A DNA stretch of 64,000 bases from Centroberyx gerrardi (GCF_048128805.1 NC_136017.1:6397307-6461306); one strand, 5' to 3'. Shown: positions 46,601-58,500, numbered from the stretch's first letter. The notes: generated from the letters alone by a model not told the origin. Numbers and translations: made by a program.

Positions 46601-49600
46601 ACAAACTATACACAGAGCAGCTTCTCACTAACCTTGATTCTGATAGATAAGTGGGGTGAACAAGCTGAGTCCAGAACTTGCAAGACCTGGACCATTAATA
46701 AGGGGCCCCAGACTTAACTGCCTTAAATAAAAACTTCCTAGTAGATTTCCTAGTAGATTCAAATATTCCATTCCCTTTCTTTTATCTCTTTTCGGCACCA
46801 ACTCTTATCTGTTTTGGGCTTTGTGTGTGTGTGTGTGCATGTGCAGCAGCCAAATTGGTACTTATCGATATTTTTTATGGTCTACGGTATAAACACACAC
46901 TAGCTGCAGCTGTAGCTATGTTGATTACCCACTTGTCCTTTTTATGGTCATGCTGGTGGCCACCCTAAATGTCTGTAATATTGTGTGCATCTTCCTATGA
47001 AGCGAGCCATTTATAATGGCTGCTTCTGTGGCTTACAATAAACAATTTGCCTTGGCCATACTGCACAGGTGGCTATTGAAACCAATGTGGTGACCTTAAA
47101 ACTAGCTGTAAGCTAGTTTTCCCCTTTTTCATTCTTTGTTTGTTGTCGTACATCTTCAGTGTTTTAATCACTTTGCTTCTACACTTTATCTCTGCAAAAC
47201 AAAACTAAACTAAAGTAGGCTAAACCATCTGACTAGTATCTCTGAAACCTGCATGTTTCCAGTCAGTTTCCTCTTACGTTTCAGACTGGAACTTGACCTC
47301 ATATGGTTCTCCTTCTCCATATGAGCGAGGGGAGGCGGCTATGGTATTGCCCATCACCCTTCAGCATCTTACCCCGACTTACATTTTCGCTTTTGGCATC
47401 GGAGCTATTGCCGCCGCTGTGATGTCATCTGCTGACTCTTTCCTCTTGTCTGCCACCTCCATCTTCACCACCAACATCTACCGGACCATCAGGAGTCAGG
47501 TGCAAGGAACAGGAGGGCGAAAATGGCAGACTGGAGCTTTAGTTACAAGCATTTCTTGGAAGCCGAGCTGTTCTGGAGGCAGAGATTATTTCATTGAGTT
47601 AAATCTCAACCAAAGAACCACAGTTTTCAAGACAGTAAGTTAGCTAACTGTCAAACTTGAATGACAAAGGAGTTCTGGGAATTAAAAAAAAAAAAAGTAT
47701 ATCATAAAATATAGTTTATTTCTGTTTTTCCTTCTTTCTTTCATTAATTCATGACCATGGCATTCATGATCTTCGAAGTTCAACAGTCTAGCTAACTAGC
47801 TTGATAGCGCTAGGCTAGTAGTATGCCTGATTTAGTCTTGGAAGCTCAGCTAGGCTAACTAGCTACACTAAATGATCTCACACAAATACGTGAAATGAAC
47901 ACGAACTCTAAAACGACGATTTACGTGCTGTGTATTATGGGAAAATAACGTTTCTCCACCACAAACTGAAGGTTCCCCCGCAATGAATTTACATATGTTC
48001 CTCCACCACAAATTTTAATTTGTTCCTCAGCCACGAATTTAACTACGTCCCAAAGCTTGGATAACGGTTAAATTTAGGCAAGTAAGTTTGGTTAAGGTTA
48101 GGGTAAAGATTATGGTTAAGTAGGCAAGTAAAACAACTTGGTTAAGGTTTGGGTTAAGGTTATGGTTCAGCAACTAAAACAACTTGGTTAAGGTTAGGGA
48201 AAGGGCTTGGTCATGGTTAAATAAGAAAAACGTTCGTTAAAAATTAAAATGTGGTTGAAATGTCCTTTGAAAACGCTGGGAATTGAACCGCTCGAAGGCA
48301 AGCGCATACGCCCGTCCACCATGCTACATAAATGTGACACTACTTCCTGTTTATTTTCATGTCTCCTTCACGTAACCGCTTCATGCTGGGAATATGTAAA
48401 TTTAACACTTTAACAAGTCGTGTTCATTTGACGTTTTTCTGAGAGATTAGTCTGATAATGTAGTATATAGACTGCATTTTTTCAGCAAGAGCACTAGGTT
48501 TCATAATATTTGCAACCTCCTCTTTTACCCCTTGTCTTTTCACTGGGTAACAATAAATTGCTTAAAGTCACTAGAAGTCACCAGATGATATCATACGCCA
48601 CATTGCATATGAATATATTTGCTACCCTGATCCTGATCTCCCCCTGCTCACAGTGGAGGGAACCCTATGTCGTGTATAACCCTGTCCAGGCAGGATTATT
48701 GCTGAACAACATTGGTAATGTAGTTTAAATCATTACACGCCAGTTATTTTAATGAACGATTGGGACAGTGTATTACTTTATTACTCCCATAAATTACTAA
48801 AAAACTGTGGTTCTTGATAATTTCCTCTGTCCACAGAGTGTTAACTCAACCAATGAGATTATTTCTGCCTCCAGAGCAACTCCGCCACTGAGAAATGTTT
48901 GCAGAACTAAAACTCAATTTGTACAAAGTGTAGCTCAATAGTTGGATCACTATCCAAGGTTAGGGGTTTCCTTTGTTGTGTCGCTCAATAATATTGCCAG
49001 GGTTAAGGGTTTGTTTCCCACTAGGGCCTCCCATGCTAAAAAACTCATGGTACTGTTAAGCACTTTGGATAAAAATGTCCACCAAATGGCATGGAGAGAG
49101 CAGTAATCATTAGCTACCATTAGCCCACAAAATGATTTACCCTTGTCTTCCATACAGCTAATTCTTGCCATTTAATCAGAGATTACTTTGTTTGTTGGGT
49201 AATGTTGGAGATTTAACTTCCACCCAAGAATTACTGTATGTGCTCTTCTCTTTAGGCATCGGATAAAGAGTTGCAGTGGGTGATTCGTGTCTCCATAGTG
49301 GTTGCAGGGCTTGTGGGTACATCCCTCGCCTCCCTGGACAACAGCATCATGGTGTTCTGGATCCTGGGCTCGGACTTTAGTTACACCGTCATGCTCCCCC
49401 AGCTGATTTGCGTCCTCTTCTGCGAGGTTTCCAATGGCTACGGGGCTATCACAGGCTATGTTGTTGCCGTGGTGATGAGAACTTTGTGTGGAGAGCCGGT
49501 GTTGGGACTCCCTGTCGTTCTCCATTTCCCGGGTTGCACTTTGGAGGACGGCGTTTACGTTCAGTACTCTCCTGTCAAGACCATCTGCATGCTCTCTAGT

Positions 49601-49807
49601 CTGGTCTCCATTCTGTTGTTTTCCTACATGGCGTCACTCCTGTTTAACAAGGGGATCCTTGCGGAGAAGTGGGACGTGTTCAAGGTGAAATCCCAGGGAG
49701 CGCCAACGCCGCCGGATGCCAAAGAGGATGAGGGTGACGATAAGACTGAGGTTCAAAATGAAAATGGCAACTCTGTTTTAGAGCCAATGCTGGATACAAG
49801 ATGCTAA
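42272..49807 (+). CDS. High-affinity choline transporter 1-like protein (SLC5A7-related), complete
   Basis: Sodium/solute symporter family, plasma membrane, related to CHT1. Exons: 42272-42455, 42913-43026, 43362-43517, 43642-43790, 43966-44109, 46138-46291, 47285-47499, 49256-49807. They total 1668 nt, 555 aa (human CHT1 580), all phases consistent. Conserved blocks are [50 protein letters not shown] and NIYR. By human numbering, Trp62 and Trp141 are kept, but Tyr91 is Met (PLQMSVS), Trp254 is Ile ([10 protein letters not shown] for GGIPWQAYFQR) and Asp48 is Arg (ANRRVTL for GGRDIGL). The start matches the dead copy's ATG. The C-terminus ([15 protein letters not shown]) is short, and I do not see the known endocytic tail of CHT1. 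AATAAA lies at 50586-50591. Orthology to true slc5a7 is doubtful; it is better seen as a divergent paralogue whose substrate is unknown. Confidence 0.92.
42490..42575 (+). mobile_element. LINE 3' end fragment in intron 1 of the slc5a7-like gene
   Basis: TTTCCCCAATTTCC ... GGGATCAATAAAGT is a common fish LINE 3' end. It marks where similarity with the dead copy at 26.0 kb stops. Confidence 0.5.
43590..43626 (+). repeat. (GT)n/(GC)n microsatellite before exon 4 of the slc5a7-like gene
   Basis: A GT tract passing into GCGCGCGC ends about 15 bp before the acceptor (exon start 43642). Confidence 0.9.
44196..44290 (+). repeat. Direct repeat, copy 1 (partner 45913-46000)
   Basis: CTTTACTCCTTGCACTTGAC and TGTAAACTGTAGA with CCTTTTTACTCTTG recur at 45913-46000. 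Both lie in intron 5 and flank the 1.24-kb element. Confidence 0.6.
44335..44358 (+). other. Candidate 24-nt in-frame microexon in intron 5 of the slc5a7-like gene
   Basis: About 80 bp of exon 5 end and intron start (44091-44170) is repeated at 44341-44425. The copy is preceded by TTTCCCCTCAG, a good acceptor, and keeps a donor GTAAGG. The 24 nt between them read QSDNFLVM in phase 0, echoing the exon 5 end IDHFLVM. Inclusion would add eight residues without a frameshift. There is no transcript evidence. Confidence 0.35.
44455..45691. mobile_element. 1.24-kb DNA element with CCCCTATGTGTAG inverted ends
   Basis: CCCCTATGTGTAGAATTT (44456-44473) is inverted at 45673-45690 (AAATCCTACACATAGGGG). 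The interior has no transposase frame but carries GAAGCTAACTGAAGCTAGCTG words, also seen near 56490. It inserts in intron 5 of the slc5a7-like gene. Confidence 0.65.
46300..46525 (+). mobile_element. tRNA-derived SINE in intron 6 of the slc5a7-like gene
   Basis: The head GGGTGGTGTAGTGGGTAGG (A-box-like) and the downstream GTGTCCTTGAGCAAGACACT followed by GAATCCTGACC are characteristic of a widespread fish SINE family. Length is about 220 bp. Confidence 0.65.
48060..48335 (-). mobile_element. SINE-like repeat: tRNA-like head plus GGTTAAGGTTAGGG tract
   Basis: On the minus strand AGCATGGTGGACGGGCG and GCGGTTCAATTCCC look like A and B boxes of a tRNA-derived head (about 48277-48330). The tail side consists of imperfect GGTTAAGGTTA units. 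It lies in intron 7. Confidence 0.5.
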
Positions 49808-49938
49808 TTTTGTTTCTTTTGACTTTGTTTTTTTTTTTTGTTTCTGTAATGTGATTGTTGGTGTGTGGTGGTAGGCCTGTCAGAAATGATTATTGGAAAT
49901 GATTACTGATGATGCAAATGCTTTATGTAAAATGGTTA

Positions 49939-50600
49939 TGACACTGGCTGGCTTGGGGCGCCTTGACAAATTCTTATGGCTTATCACACGAGTGTCACAT
50001 ACATCCTTATCAGTGTAGCCCAGGGTGAATTTCAATTAGTTTTATATTAAAAAGAAAAAGAAAAAAAGAAGAAGAGTTCAGTTCTAAGTTGGATTGAAAT
50101 GCAATTAGTTCTGCATGTGTATTACAGCCTCACTAATATCCAAAACGCTAGTTATTTGATATCTATTGGTCATTAAATCCCTGATCTTCCAATCAGAATT
50201 CAGAGTGGTGGGACTTGGAAGAGCTAACTGCAAAACTACATAGCATGCAGACAAGAACCTGTTGAAACAGTAGAGAGTAAAGGGCTATCCAACACCATAA
50301 TATCCTAACTGTGGTTTACAACATGTTGGACCTACCTGTGGGGAATTATGTGTGAACGCTGTTAAGTTAAAGCTTGACAATAATTTTTTTAAGTGTTAAT
50401 GTTATGGTCTAAACTAGCCCCGTTGGGACTGGCACAACACTGCGTGGCTGCCAGTCCTGAGTCCTTGCATTAAAAACCTTGGCGGGAAAGGTTAAAGACT
50501 GAATTTTGCCAATCTGACAAGCTTTCTGGATTCCTTGAACCCTTTTCTGTTACACAAGTAAATCATATTGTGTGAAAGTATTTGAAATAAAGTATAAAAT
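49939..50600 (+). other. 3' flank/UTR of the slc5a7-like gene
   Basis: 49939-50013 matches 26115-26190 behind the dead copy. An AATAAA at 50586-50591 is the likely polyadenylation signal. A 155-bp repeat unit (50126-50281) lies within. Confidence 0.5.
50126..50281. repeat. 155-bp dispersed element, copy 1
   Basis: It runs from TATTACAGCCT to GTAGAGAGTAAAG. A second copy at 51481-51640 interrupts the flank of a tRNA-Arg pseudogene, which shows that this unit is a discrete insertion. Non-coding. Confidence 0.7.
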
Positions 50601-51350
50601 GTCACCTTTGTGTGGCTTGTCCTAGTTGTTTTCATATGGATATCTTAGAAATGGCTGCCATTCTTCTTCTACGCCTCTTCCCTGTGTGGAAAACGTGCTC
50701 TTTGCTGCCCCCCTTTGCATCTTTTCTTTTGTTTGTTTGTACATGCTTCGGAAGTACAACTTTTTCCTGTGTCTGGACCCGCCTGCAGTCGGCCTCACCC
50801 GCCATTTTCCTGCATCGCCTGCATTCCATTTGGTAACGATTTCTCCTTGCCTCGCGTCTCATCCTCGACTCCTCGGTCAAAGGTCACGGGGGAAACGAGG
50901 ACAAGATGCGAGGAGGAGAGGAAGCGAGTGAACGGGCCCTGTCAATTGGAACATGCTCACATGCGCCATATTGAAGTGACGTTTGAAGTGTGGCGTTTGA
51001 GGCGCCTCGCGCACAGTATCTCCTTCCCCTCCACAAATGACAGCTGTCTAGTTTTATCCACATAGAAATGTTTCACAAATTTCAGATTAATGTGTAATTC
51101 ATCTCTGTCCGCTCCTAATGAGCCTCTTCTTCCTCATGGAGGCAGAACGCCTAACAGAAATGTATTAAGCTGATGGGTGTCTGTGCGTTACACCTGAGTA
51201 CCCTCCGACCACGCCTCATTGGGTCAGCGAGGAGACGACAACAAACATACTCTATAATTTAGGAGTAAACACAGTAAACTTTGAGAAGTTGGATTTTAGC
51301 CCTATAGGCAGGCGGTGGGCTATATATACATACTAATATATACCATAGGC
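50600..51350. other. Intergenic, no gene seen
   Basis: Open frames at 50612-51065 overlap on both strands and show no family resemblance. At 51250-51350, words such as GATTTTAGCCCTATAGGCAG are shared with 33660-33700, a dispersed repeat. Confidence 0.45.
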
Positions 51351-51384
51351 ATATCCAGGAAAACATTCTTGGCAAAAAAAGAAA

Positions 51385-51472
51385 AACCACGTGGCTTAAT
51401 GGATAAGGCATCTGACTGCGGGTCAGAAGACTTCTGATCAGAAGACTGAGGGTTGGACTCCCTCTGTGGTTG
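51385..51472 (+). pseudogene. tRNA-Arg-like pseudogene with duplicated anticodon arm
   Basis: It starts AACCACGTGGCTTAATGGAT and ends CCTCTGTGGT, clearly tRNA-Arg. The anticodon side is duplicated (GACTGCGGGTCAGAA then GACTTCTGATCAGAA, 15 nt each), and the B box is broken (GGTTGGACTCC). It cannot fold as a normal tRNA. Confidence 0.75.
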
Positions 51473-51480
51473 GCTTTCTA

Positions 51481-51640
51481 TATTACAGCCTAACTCACTG
51501 ATATCCAAAACGGTAGATATTTGATATTGGTCATTAAATCCCTGATCTTCCAATCAGAATTCAAGAGAGGTGGGACTTGGAAGAGCTAACTGCAAAACTA
51601 GGTAGCTGCAGACAAGAACCTGTTGAAGCAGTAGAGACTA
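51481..51640. mobile_element. 155-bp dispersed element, copy 2, inserted in the tRNA-Arg flank
   Basis: The tRNA-flank sequence GGCTTTCT stops at 51480 and resumes after 51640 (TTTAGCAGG, then GTTTACTGGAAACTGAAATT as after the 39226 tRNA). The inserted piece equals 50126-50281. Confidence 0.65.
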
Positions 51641-51782
51641 AAGTCTTTCTTTAGCAGGTAGCCTATTGCAATTGTGATTGCCGTTTACTGGAAACTGAAA
51701 TTCATTATGAAAGTAGGAGTCAAAATGCATATAAAGCACAGAAGTGCTTAAACAGGAACACTAAGTGCTTTAAGAATTCACT

Positions 51783-52130
51783 CCTTTCATGTTCATGTTC
51801 AGAAATATTAATAAAGAAAAACATTTTTTTGCACACCTAAAAGTCCACTGTATAGCTCAGTGAAATAAACAGGTGGCTATGGTGCACCAGGATCCTGGTT
51901 CAAACCTCAAGTCTTGTCATTTTCACATCATGTAACAACAATTATAAGCTGATGAATGTGAGGTACAAGCAATGTGGCTGTTGCTCAGAGATGCAGTAAT
52001 ACAGCCGATCATTAGCAGTTTGAGCACGTATAAATAAGTTGATGAATGAGATGGAAGAAGTCTTTGGCTATGGTTGCTGGTTTGACTCCTGGCCCTCTCA
52101 CTCATGTTATTGTTGTCAGTAGTGTGTTTT
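51783..52130 (+). mobile_element. Composite tRNA-derived repeat, partial copy 3
   Basis: CATGTTCAGAAATATTAATA, TGTATAGCTCAGTGAAAT and GGTTCAAACCTC correspond to modules of the 33.1 and 40.8 kb copies, followed by ATAAGCTGATGAATG. Confidence 0.5.
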
Positions 52131-52656
52131 ATTTATTATTATTATTATTATTTATTACAGATATATTCTGATATATTATATATATTAAAATGATGATAAT
52201 TTATATTAAAAAAAAAGTGGATTCAAAAAAAGGAAGCCGGATTATTGATCTTCAGAGATAACCATCTATGGATGTGTGACCAGAATTGTGCTGTTATTGG
52301 ACATGAACAAAACATTAAATTGTTTATGCCACTAGAACAAATCACATGGATTAGCACCTTATCTAAGGCTTTTCAACTATCTACCTGTGTTTTTAATTAA
52401 CTGAATTAATGAGCACGGCATTGCTTACTATAGTATATTCTCTATAAGAACAGTTTACATTATACTTTTCAATAAACTCATTGTATTGCAAAAACACATC
52501 CATTTTCATCTGTTAAATCATGCTCAAATACAATGTGTTTCTCATACCACTCAGTTTTACATTTTCCTACTGATTGTTATTACTCTATTCTTCCACAAGG
52601 TGGAGCTGTGTGCTGTGAGGGCTGTATGGGTTAAAATAACATTTCTGTATTTCTAT

Positions 52657-52691
<35 letters not shown>

Positions 52692-54650
52692 CTTTATCTA
52701 TGTGCTGTCTGTGGTTTAGAGAAAACCATTGGTGGTGTTGGACTGTGTTAACTCTGGTTAGCAGAGCCTTTCTTGTCCCTGTCTCTCTCGACTCTGTACC
52801 CTGTCTACTGTCTCAGCTGTGTCTGTCCCTGTAATGTCCCTCCCCAGGACATCCAGGAAACCTGCTGGGAACGTTTCCCTAACTTTCCTAATATCCTGCA
52901 TCTCTCCAAGGCCCAGAGTGAAAATCATGTGACGTTTTGGCAGTCAGTTCCCTGACTGAGTGCAGAGTCTTCCAGTGATGCTGCTTTGTAACGCTGCTAT
53001 CTCCCAGGCAAACAGGCACATTTTTAACCCACCAACCGTATTTGACCACATCACACCGCTGCCCAAAGACAAATTACACATGCACCAAATCTACTGGATG
53101 CAAAGTATCTAATCACTTTACTGCTTCTCCAGTCTCTGCAGGGGGAAGGTGAGGCTTTGTCTGCCTTTCAACTATGATTAAATATCTATTGTGAAATATA
53201 GTTTGGGCAAAAATTAACATTCCTTACAAGATTGTTTTACAGCCTGAAGGTAAACATCTCTTGTTGAATGTGCATTTGTCTCCAGATTTCCAAATTCAGA
53301 GTTTCATGACACTTTTATACCTCAGCCGGTCTCAAGTGTGAAGAAAAATCTCTCTTGGAACGTGACTTTAGTTGATATTAAGCTACGAGTTCAGGACTCT
53401 TATTGCCAAGGTGCTGATATTTACATCTGGAATTTGTGATATAATTATTTTACAGCATAAAAATGCAGCATTTTCTTATTCCCAGATTTAGTGGGACTTG
53501 TTGACAAATGTAGGCTATGCTTTGTTTTCTGTGCCTGAATTCAACATATCTTGTTCAAGATCCACTCATCTGTTTTTCTCATGGTGGGAAGCACCAAAGT
53601 TTGCTCACTTCAAGTGCAATGTGACAACAGAAGGATTTAGCTCTTATGTGTAGCATATACTTTGAAATGATGAAATATTCATGATTTTACTGAATTTGAT
53701 TCTGCTCTTCTGATGGGTTTTAGCTTGCTGTGCTCTCTCACTTGATAAGGAGAAGAACGCCACAACGTGAGGCAATTACAGTTTTTCACAATTGCTTACA
53801 CACATTTTCTGAAACTAAGGCTCATTTTCTCAAAACTCTAAACACAGAAACACAAAACTCCACAAATGTCTTGCACAAAGAAACACTGTGTGCTCAATGA
53901 AACTCTTCTATGTACCGGTATATCTTATCTGTCGGCTTCGTTTTGCATTTTCAGTTACACTTACACACAGCAGCGTGTCGTAAACGATTACCATGTTACT
54001 AGCCTAGTCAAATATAAAACAACGAAGAGATAAAATAGTCTAATGGCATTTGTTTGACAGTGAAGTCAGAGTGAACACACGCACATCTCTTTTCCAGGTG
54101 CTGAGTTGAAATAGTTACTTCATGCAAATTCAAAAAGACTCGCAACACTGTGGCAGCTCCCAATATTTTGCTTACTTTATTCTACATTAAAAAATATGTT
54201 TCGAGCCCTCACAGGCTCTTCGTCAGGTGGTTTTTGCAATGAATCAGACAGGTTCAGGTGTTCGAGGAACACCTGAACCTACTTACTTTTTTTTGGACAA
54301 TGCACATTTGTTTCTTCTATATTTACATTGCATTGTATGTTTTCTTATTGTGCAAATAAACCTTTCTAAAAGCCTTCTCATTTGTTAGTTAACATTTCTT
54401 GGTGCAAGCTATTTTTCAGAACATTTTTAACAAATTATGCTTTTAAAAAGTGATGGGGACAAAATCGTCCATTTCAAAAAGTGGTGGGGACACGTCCCCA
54501 GCGTCCCCAGTGTAAATGACACCTATGCTATGTTGTATATCTGTAATGTTTCACCATACAGATACACGCCACATTTGGTGATAGTGTCCTGAGACATGCA
54601 GCGTCACACTGAGCCTTTCATTGAAGCTACATTAAGGAGGATGAAAAACA
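52130..54650. other. Intergenic, no gene seen
   Basis: AT-rich sequence with a CA microsatellite (52660-52689). Near 54470-54530 is a G/C-rich GTCCCCAGCGTCCCCAGTG stretch of the type found at ends of fish transposable elements. No coding exon is recognised. Confidence 0.45.
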
Positions 54651-54693
54651 CTAATCTAATCTACATAGTGAAATAACGGATGTGTCCTGACAG

Positions 54694-54798
54694 TATAAAA
54701 GCAGGTACATTTGTCCTGAGACTCACAGACCGCTGCATCAGACCAGATGCTCACCTGCTGAGTCGACACACCTCTCTGATCTACATAGCACAGAAACA
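54694..54798 (+). promoter_or_regulatory. Candidate TATA promoter and 5'UTR exon of the cyclase-like gene
   Basis: TATAAAA at 54694-54700 is followed about 25-30 bp downstream by a purine start region, then about 75 nt ending AAACAG at 54798 with a donor GTGCGT. The coding exon at 59556 begins right after an acceptor (TTTGCAG to 59554), so it needs an upstream non-coding exon; this segment fits. A four-codon upstream frame (ATG 54747, stop 54759-54761) lies in it. Linking the two is an inference across a 4.8-kb intron. Confidence 0.4.
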
Positions 54799-55499
54799 GG
54801 TGCGTTTCCTCTACTTTACCATCATAGAATGGGCCTCATGCAAGAAAAAAACAAAACTTTGTTGTTGACTAATGGATTGTATCTCTGTCACTTTAAAGAA
54901 ATGTTGAGTTTTAATATATAAATGACATTGTAAAGTAATGCATAATCATGTTGAGATTAACCAGTACAGTGGTTATAGTCATAGGAAAAATAGCAAGGGA
55001 GCACTGTTGGCTTTTTCAAAAGAAGGTAGTGCGTAATTTATTTTACCAGAGCCGCATAAAATCTCATAAGTATCCATGTGGGTTACATAGTAGCCTATAA
55101 GTGTGCTCAATACAAAGAGAAAACAAAAAACACTAATTTGCCAGGTTATTTGACAAACATTCAGATGAGACAAAGGCAAGGTTAGATCTATTGGGGGAAA
55201 TATATTATAGAGGGAGATAAATCTGATTTCTAGGCTATTTTACTCAAGTTGATAACGTTAATGTGGGTGCAAGTGAATCTAACCTTTAAAAAGAGAAATG
55301 GCTTTAGGTCTTACCAGGTTCAGGTGCAAGTCGCTGTCCAGGGCGACATCGCTGGACACCTGGCAGCTATATCGCCAATTATGGCAGGTATAGGCCTATT
55401 CTTTCATCTGTCTGTGTAACGGAGAATTCCTCCTGGCCCTCCTGTTGCAGTCATGGATCGCCTTGCTTTTTGCGTCTAATTTCATGTCAAGCCATTTCT

Positions 55500-55740
55500 C
55501 TTTTTTTATTTCTGTGATGGTGCCCTAACGACAAATCATAGTCCTATAATATTCCTAATACTCCGATATGGACTTGTCTGTGGTACTCAATAGTCAGTTT
55601 ATAGTGATCTTATCATGGGATTTTTGTCTTCTGTAGTATCACTATAATATTCCTATAGGGAATAATTGGGATATTTATTTAGTATTCATCTAAAATGTAT
55701 AGGGATACTATAGTTGTTTTTCGTAAGGGGACGCACAATA
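55500..55740. repeat. AT-rich dispersed repeat, inverted relative of 3640-3930
   Basis: ATAATATTCCTATAGGGAAT and TAGTATCACTATAATATTCC are inverses of words at 3776-3900. Confidence 0.4.
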
Positions 55741-55869
55741 GACAACACTGCATTAACAGCACAAGCTATTTTCTCCCATTCCTTGGCTTTAGCAGGGCCT
55801 TTGATTCCACTATTGAATTATATTAAATATTATATGCTTTGGTTGACTTATTTCTGATAGTAGGACTTC

Positions 55870-57345
55870 AGTCTCAGACAGTGACGGACTGGGATCAAAA
55901 AACGGCCCTGGCATTTGCGACACAACGGCCCTATTTCCAAACTCAACACCAACCCCAATTGTTAACATAAAAAGCTTGAGATAAAACCATACAGACTGAC
56001 TAGAATGCAGAAGTTCGGAACACAGAACACACGCAACCGACACACATTACAATCGCTGATGAATGCCGACAACAATGCACACAATACTGTGAGCGGCAGA
56101 GCGCTACGACATGATACGCGCAACTAGTAAATTAAGGCACATTTGGCACAAATACATAGGCCAGACTTATTAAGCCTCAGTAAATAATAATACAATAGCT
56201 CCACCAAAACATGAAAAGAGCACCGCACAGCCACAGTATATAATAACTAGAAAAGGCTAAATTTTCTATAGAAAATTTAAGTGTGCTTGCCGCCTTTGAA
56301 ATGCCCCTGCCCTTAGACTTGGCGTTCACTAGCTTTGCTAAGCGGTGCAGCATTGCAATTGTTAGCATTTTGACAGACTAGACTCAGTAAACAGAGCCAG
56401 TTGCGTTCAAAGGCACTGCTGAGCGCGTCAGAAGCTCCGTTAAGCGTCGGCCGACGCGCAGCAACCACCATACTCTGTGTGTGTACCGTAGCTTCAGTTA
56501 GCTTCAGCTACTGTGTGTGAGAAACCAGCTAACGTCCCTCCCGATCTCCGTCTGTCCCAAATGCATCAAGCCAGCCATTAAAAACTCTGCACTAGACTTT
56601 TAATATACAGAATAATAGGCCAAATACATCCATACTGATCTGATTCTACCTTAGCTTCAGTTAGCTTCAGCTACTGTGTGCTAACGCACCTCCCGATCTC
56701 GCAGCGCGGTCCGTCTGTCCCAAATGCATCAAGCCAGCCATTAAAAACTCTGCACTAGACTTTTAATATACAGTCCAAATACATCCATACTGATCTGATT
56801 CTACCTTAGCTTCAGCTACTGGGTGGGAGCCTCCCGATCTCCGCGGAGAAACAAGGACAAAACCAAACTTGAATTTCTGGCTCTGTGATCCTGTGATTGA
56901 GTCCACACGGTTCTCAGGTTTCCATATTCCAAGATGATAATGCCTCCATACACACTGCTGGTGAAGTGAAACCCCTTCCATGGCCTCCACAGTCACCAGA
57001 TCTAAACATCACTGAACCTGTATCAAGTTCTAGTAGATCTCCACCTCCTTCATCAAAGAAGTAGAGCTTTTCCCTCTTGAAGAAAGGTGTTTCTGTTATT
57101 TTGTCCATCCCCTGTATATTTTGTATTTAAAAATATAGTTTGTATTTACTTATTCATATATTCAGTCATTCATTCATTCATCTCGACTCAAACTACACGA
57201 TGACAGATTGGCAGAGCCCCCTACCAAACAGACACACATAGCAAGCAGCGACAGGTGAGTTCTATTTGTGTCCTTGCATGTACCTCGATGCACCCAAAGC
57301 CAGGCTTTAAAGCTGGCTCACGTAAAATAAACGGCCCGCTCTGAC
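55870..57345. mobile_element. Probable degraded DNA transposon region
   Basis: It opens with CAGTGACGGACTGGGATCAA, a terminus type common on fish DNA elements, and has ACGGCCC words near 57330 that may be the other end. The interior carries the tandem repeat at 56487-56850 and no transposase frame. Confidence 0.4.
56487..56850. repeat. Tandem repeat, period about 160 bp, roughly 2.5 copies
   Basis: CTTCAGTTAGCTTCAGCTAC, CCTCCCGATCTC, TGTCCCAAATGCATCAAGCC and TAAAAACTCTGCACTAGACT recur in the same order, with a third partial copy ending at the CTCCCGATCTCCG near 56830. Confidence 0.75.
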
Positions 57346-58059
57346 TACTAACTCGAATTTACCCCGCACTGTGCGGGCAGATCTCTGTAGACAGCGCTCA
57401 CAATGGAGCGTGGATGGTGAGAGGCTACAGAAACACAGACAGAGCGGATGGAAGTGTGAATGGAGGAGATGCCTTCCCCTGCAAAACTTATTTTATTGCA
57501 GTTATACTCTACCCGGTATTTGCGAAACAAAATCACTGAAGTGAAAGTTCTGTCACAAAACTATATTGTTACGTATCTTTGCGCATTTTTAAGTGGGTAT
57601 ACGGAAATCCTGGAGCCTTCTTAGTGGGTATATGGCGTATACCTGCATATCACATAGACTACACCACTGGACTCGGGGGATCAGACAGTGTGCGACCGGG
57701 GTGAACAAGAGGACGGCTGCGCCTGGCACCGGCGTCTCCAATGCGCCTTGTGCGCCATAATGCATCATTATTTATTACCTTGAGACATCCAGTCCAATTG
57801 CCATTCAAACACCTTGAATTTGTCAGATTTAATTGTGACAAATTGGGTCTTTGCTAAAAGACTGTAATGTACTTACTTGAGACTAATTCACACCATGTCA
57901 GCCTATAATGACATATAGAGCTTTTTGGACAAATGATCGGCTTTCAAACTAAAGCAACAAAGACGCTATTTAGTTGTAGCTTATAAGGGGGGAAATTGAG
58001 AGAAGGGGGGACAGACGTAGGAGTGGCCAAATTGTTATAGATGGTCTCTATTTTAGATT

Positions 58060-58500
58060 GAAAGAACTAGTGCAGTGCCCGTTCAAAACATGCCTGTTCG
58101 GAACGGGCCGATTGCTTGGCCTCCGGTATTGCTGCTTACAGTTTTCTCGAGAACCGCTCATCCAAACAACTTTGCTGGTGTTCTTCGGGAAAAAACACAC
58201 CCAAGTCACGGCTACTCGCGGTCAGAAACACCGGTGAAATACACTCTGGTTCCCAAAAAAAAACCACACAATAGGCATAGGCTATCAGTCGCTTACTTTG
58301 AGCTCTGCTGCTGCACAGAGCGCTGTTCGCTTGTTTATTCAAAGTTTATTAATATTGAACATATCGCGTGTCCAATCCGACACTGCACGTCCTTGGGTCC
58401 CCAGCAATACACCCGCCAAGTGTGAAGTAGATCGGACGAACGGTTCTCGAGATATGTGAAGGACACACACACAGACAGAGATTCCTTGCTTTATAGTATG
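58060..58500 (+). repeat. Probable interspersed repeat fragment
   Basis: The 3' end contains GTGTGAAGTAGATCGGACGA, ACGGTTCTCGAGATATG and ATTCCTTGCTTTATAGTATG, wording commonly seen in repeated elements of fish. The open frame at 58075-58425 shows no family resemblance. Confidence 0.35.

Noticed and set aside
50612-51065. Overlapping open frames on both strands suggesting a gene
   Set aside because: No conserved motif, no plausible splice structure, and no family resemblance.
54680-54868. 62-codon open frame starting at a TATA-like region
   Set aside because: The frame spans the TATA box and the putative donor; the segment is better read as promoter and non-coding leader.
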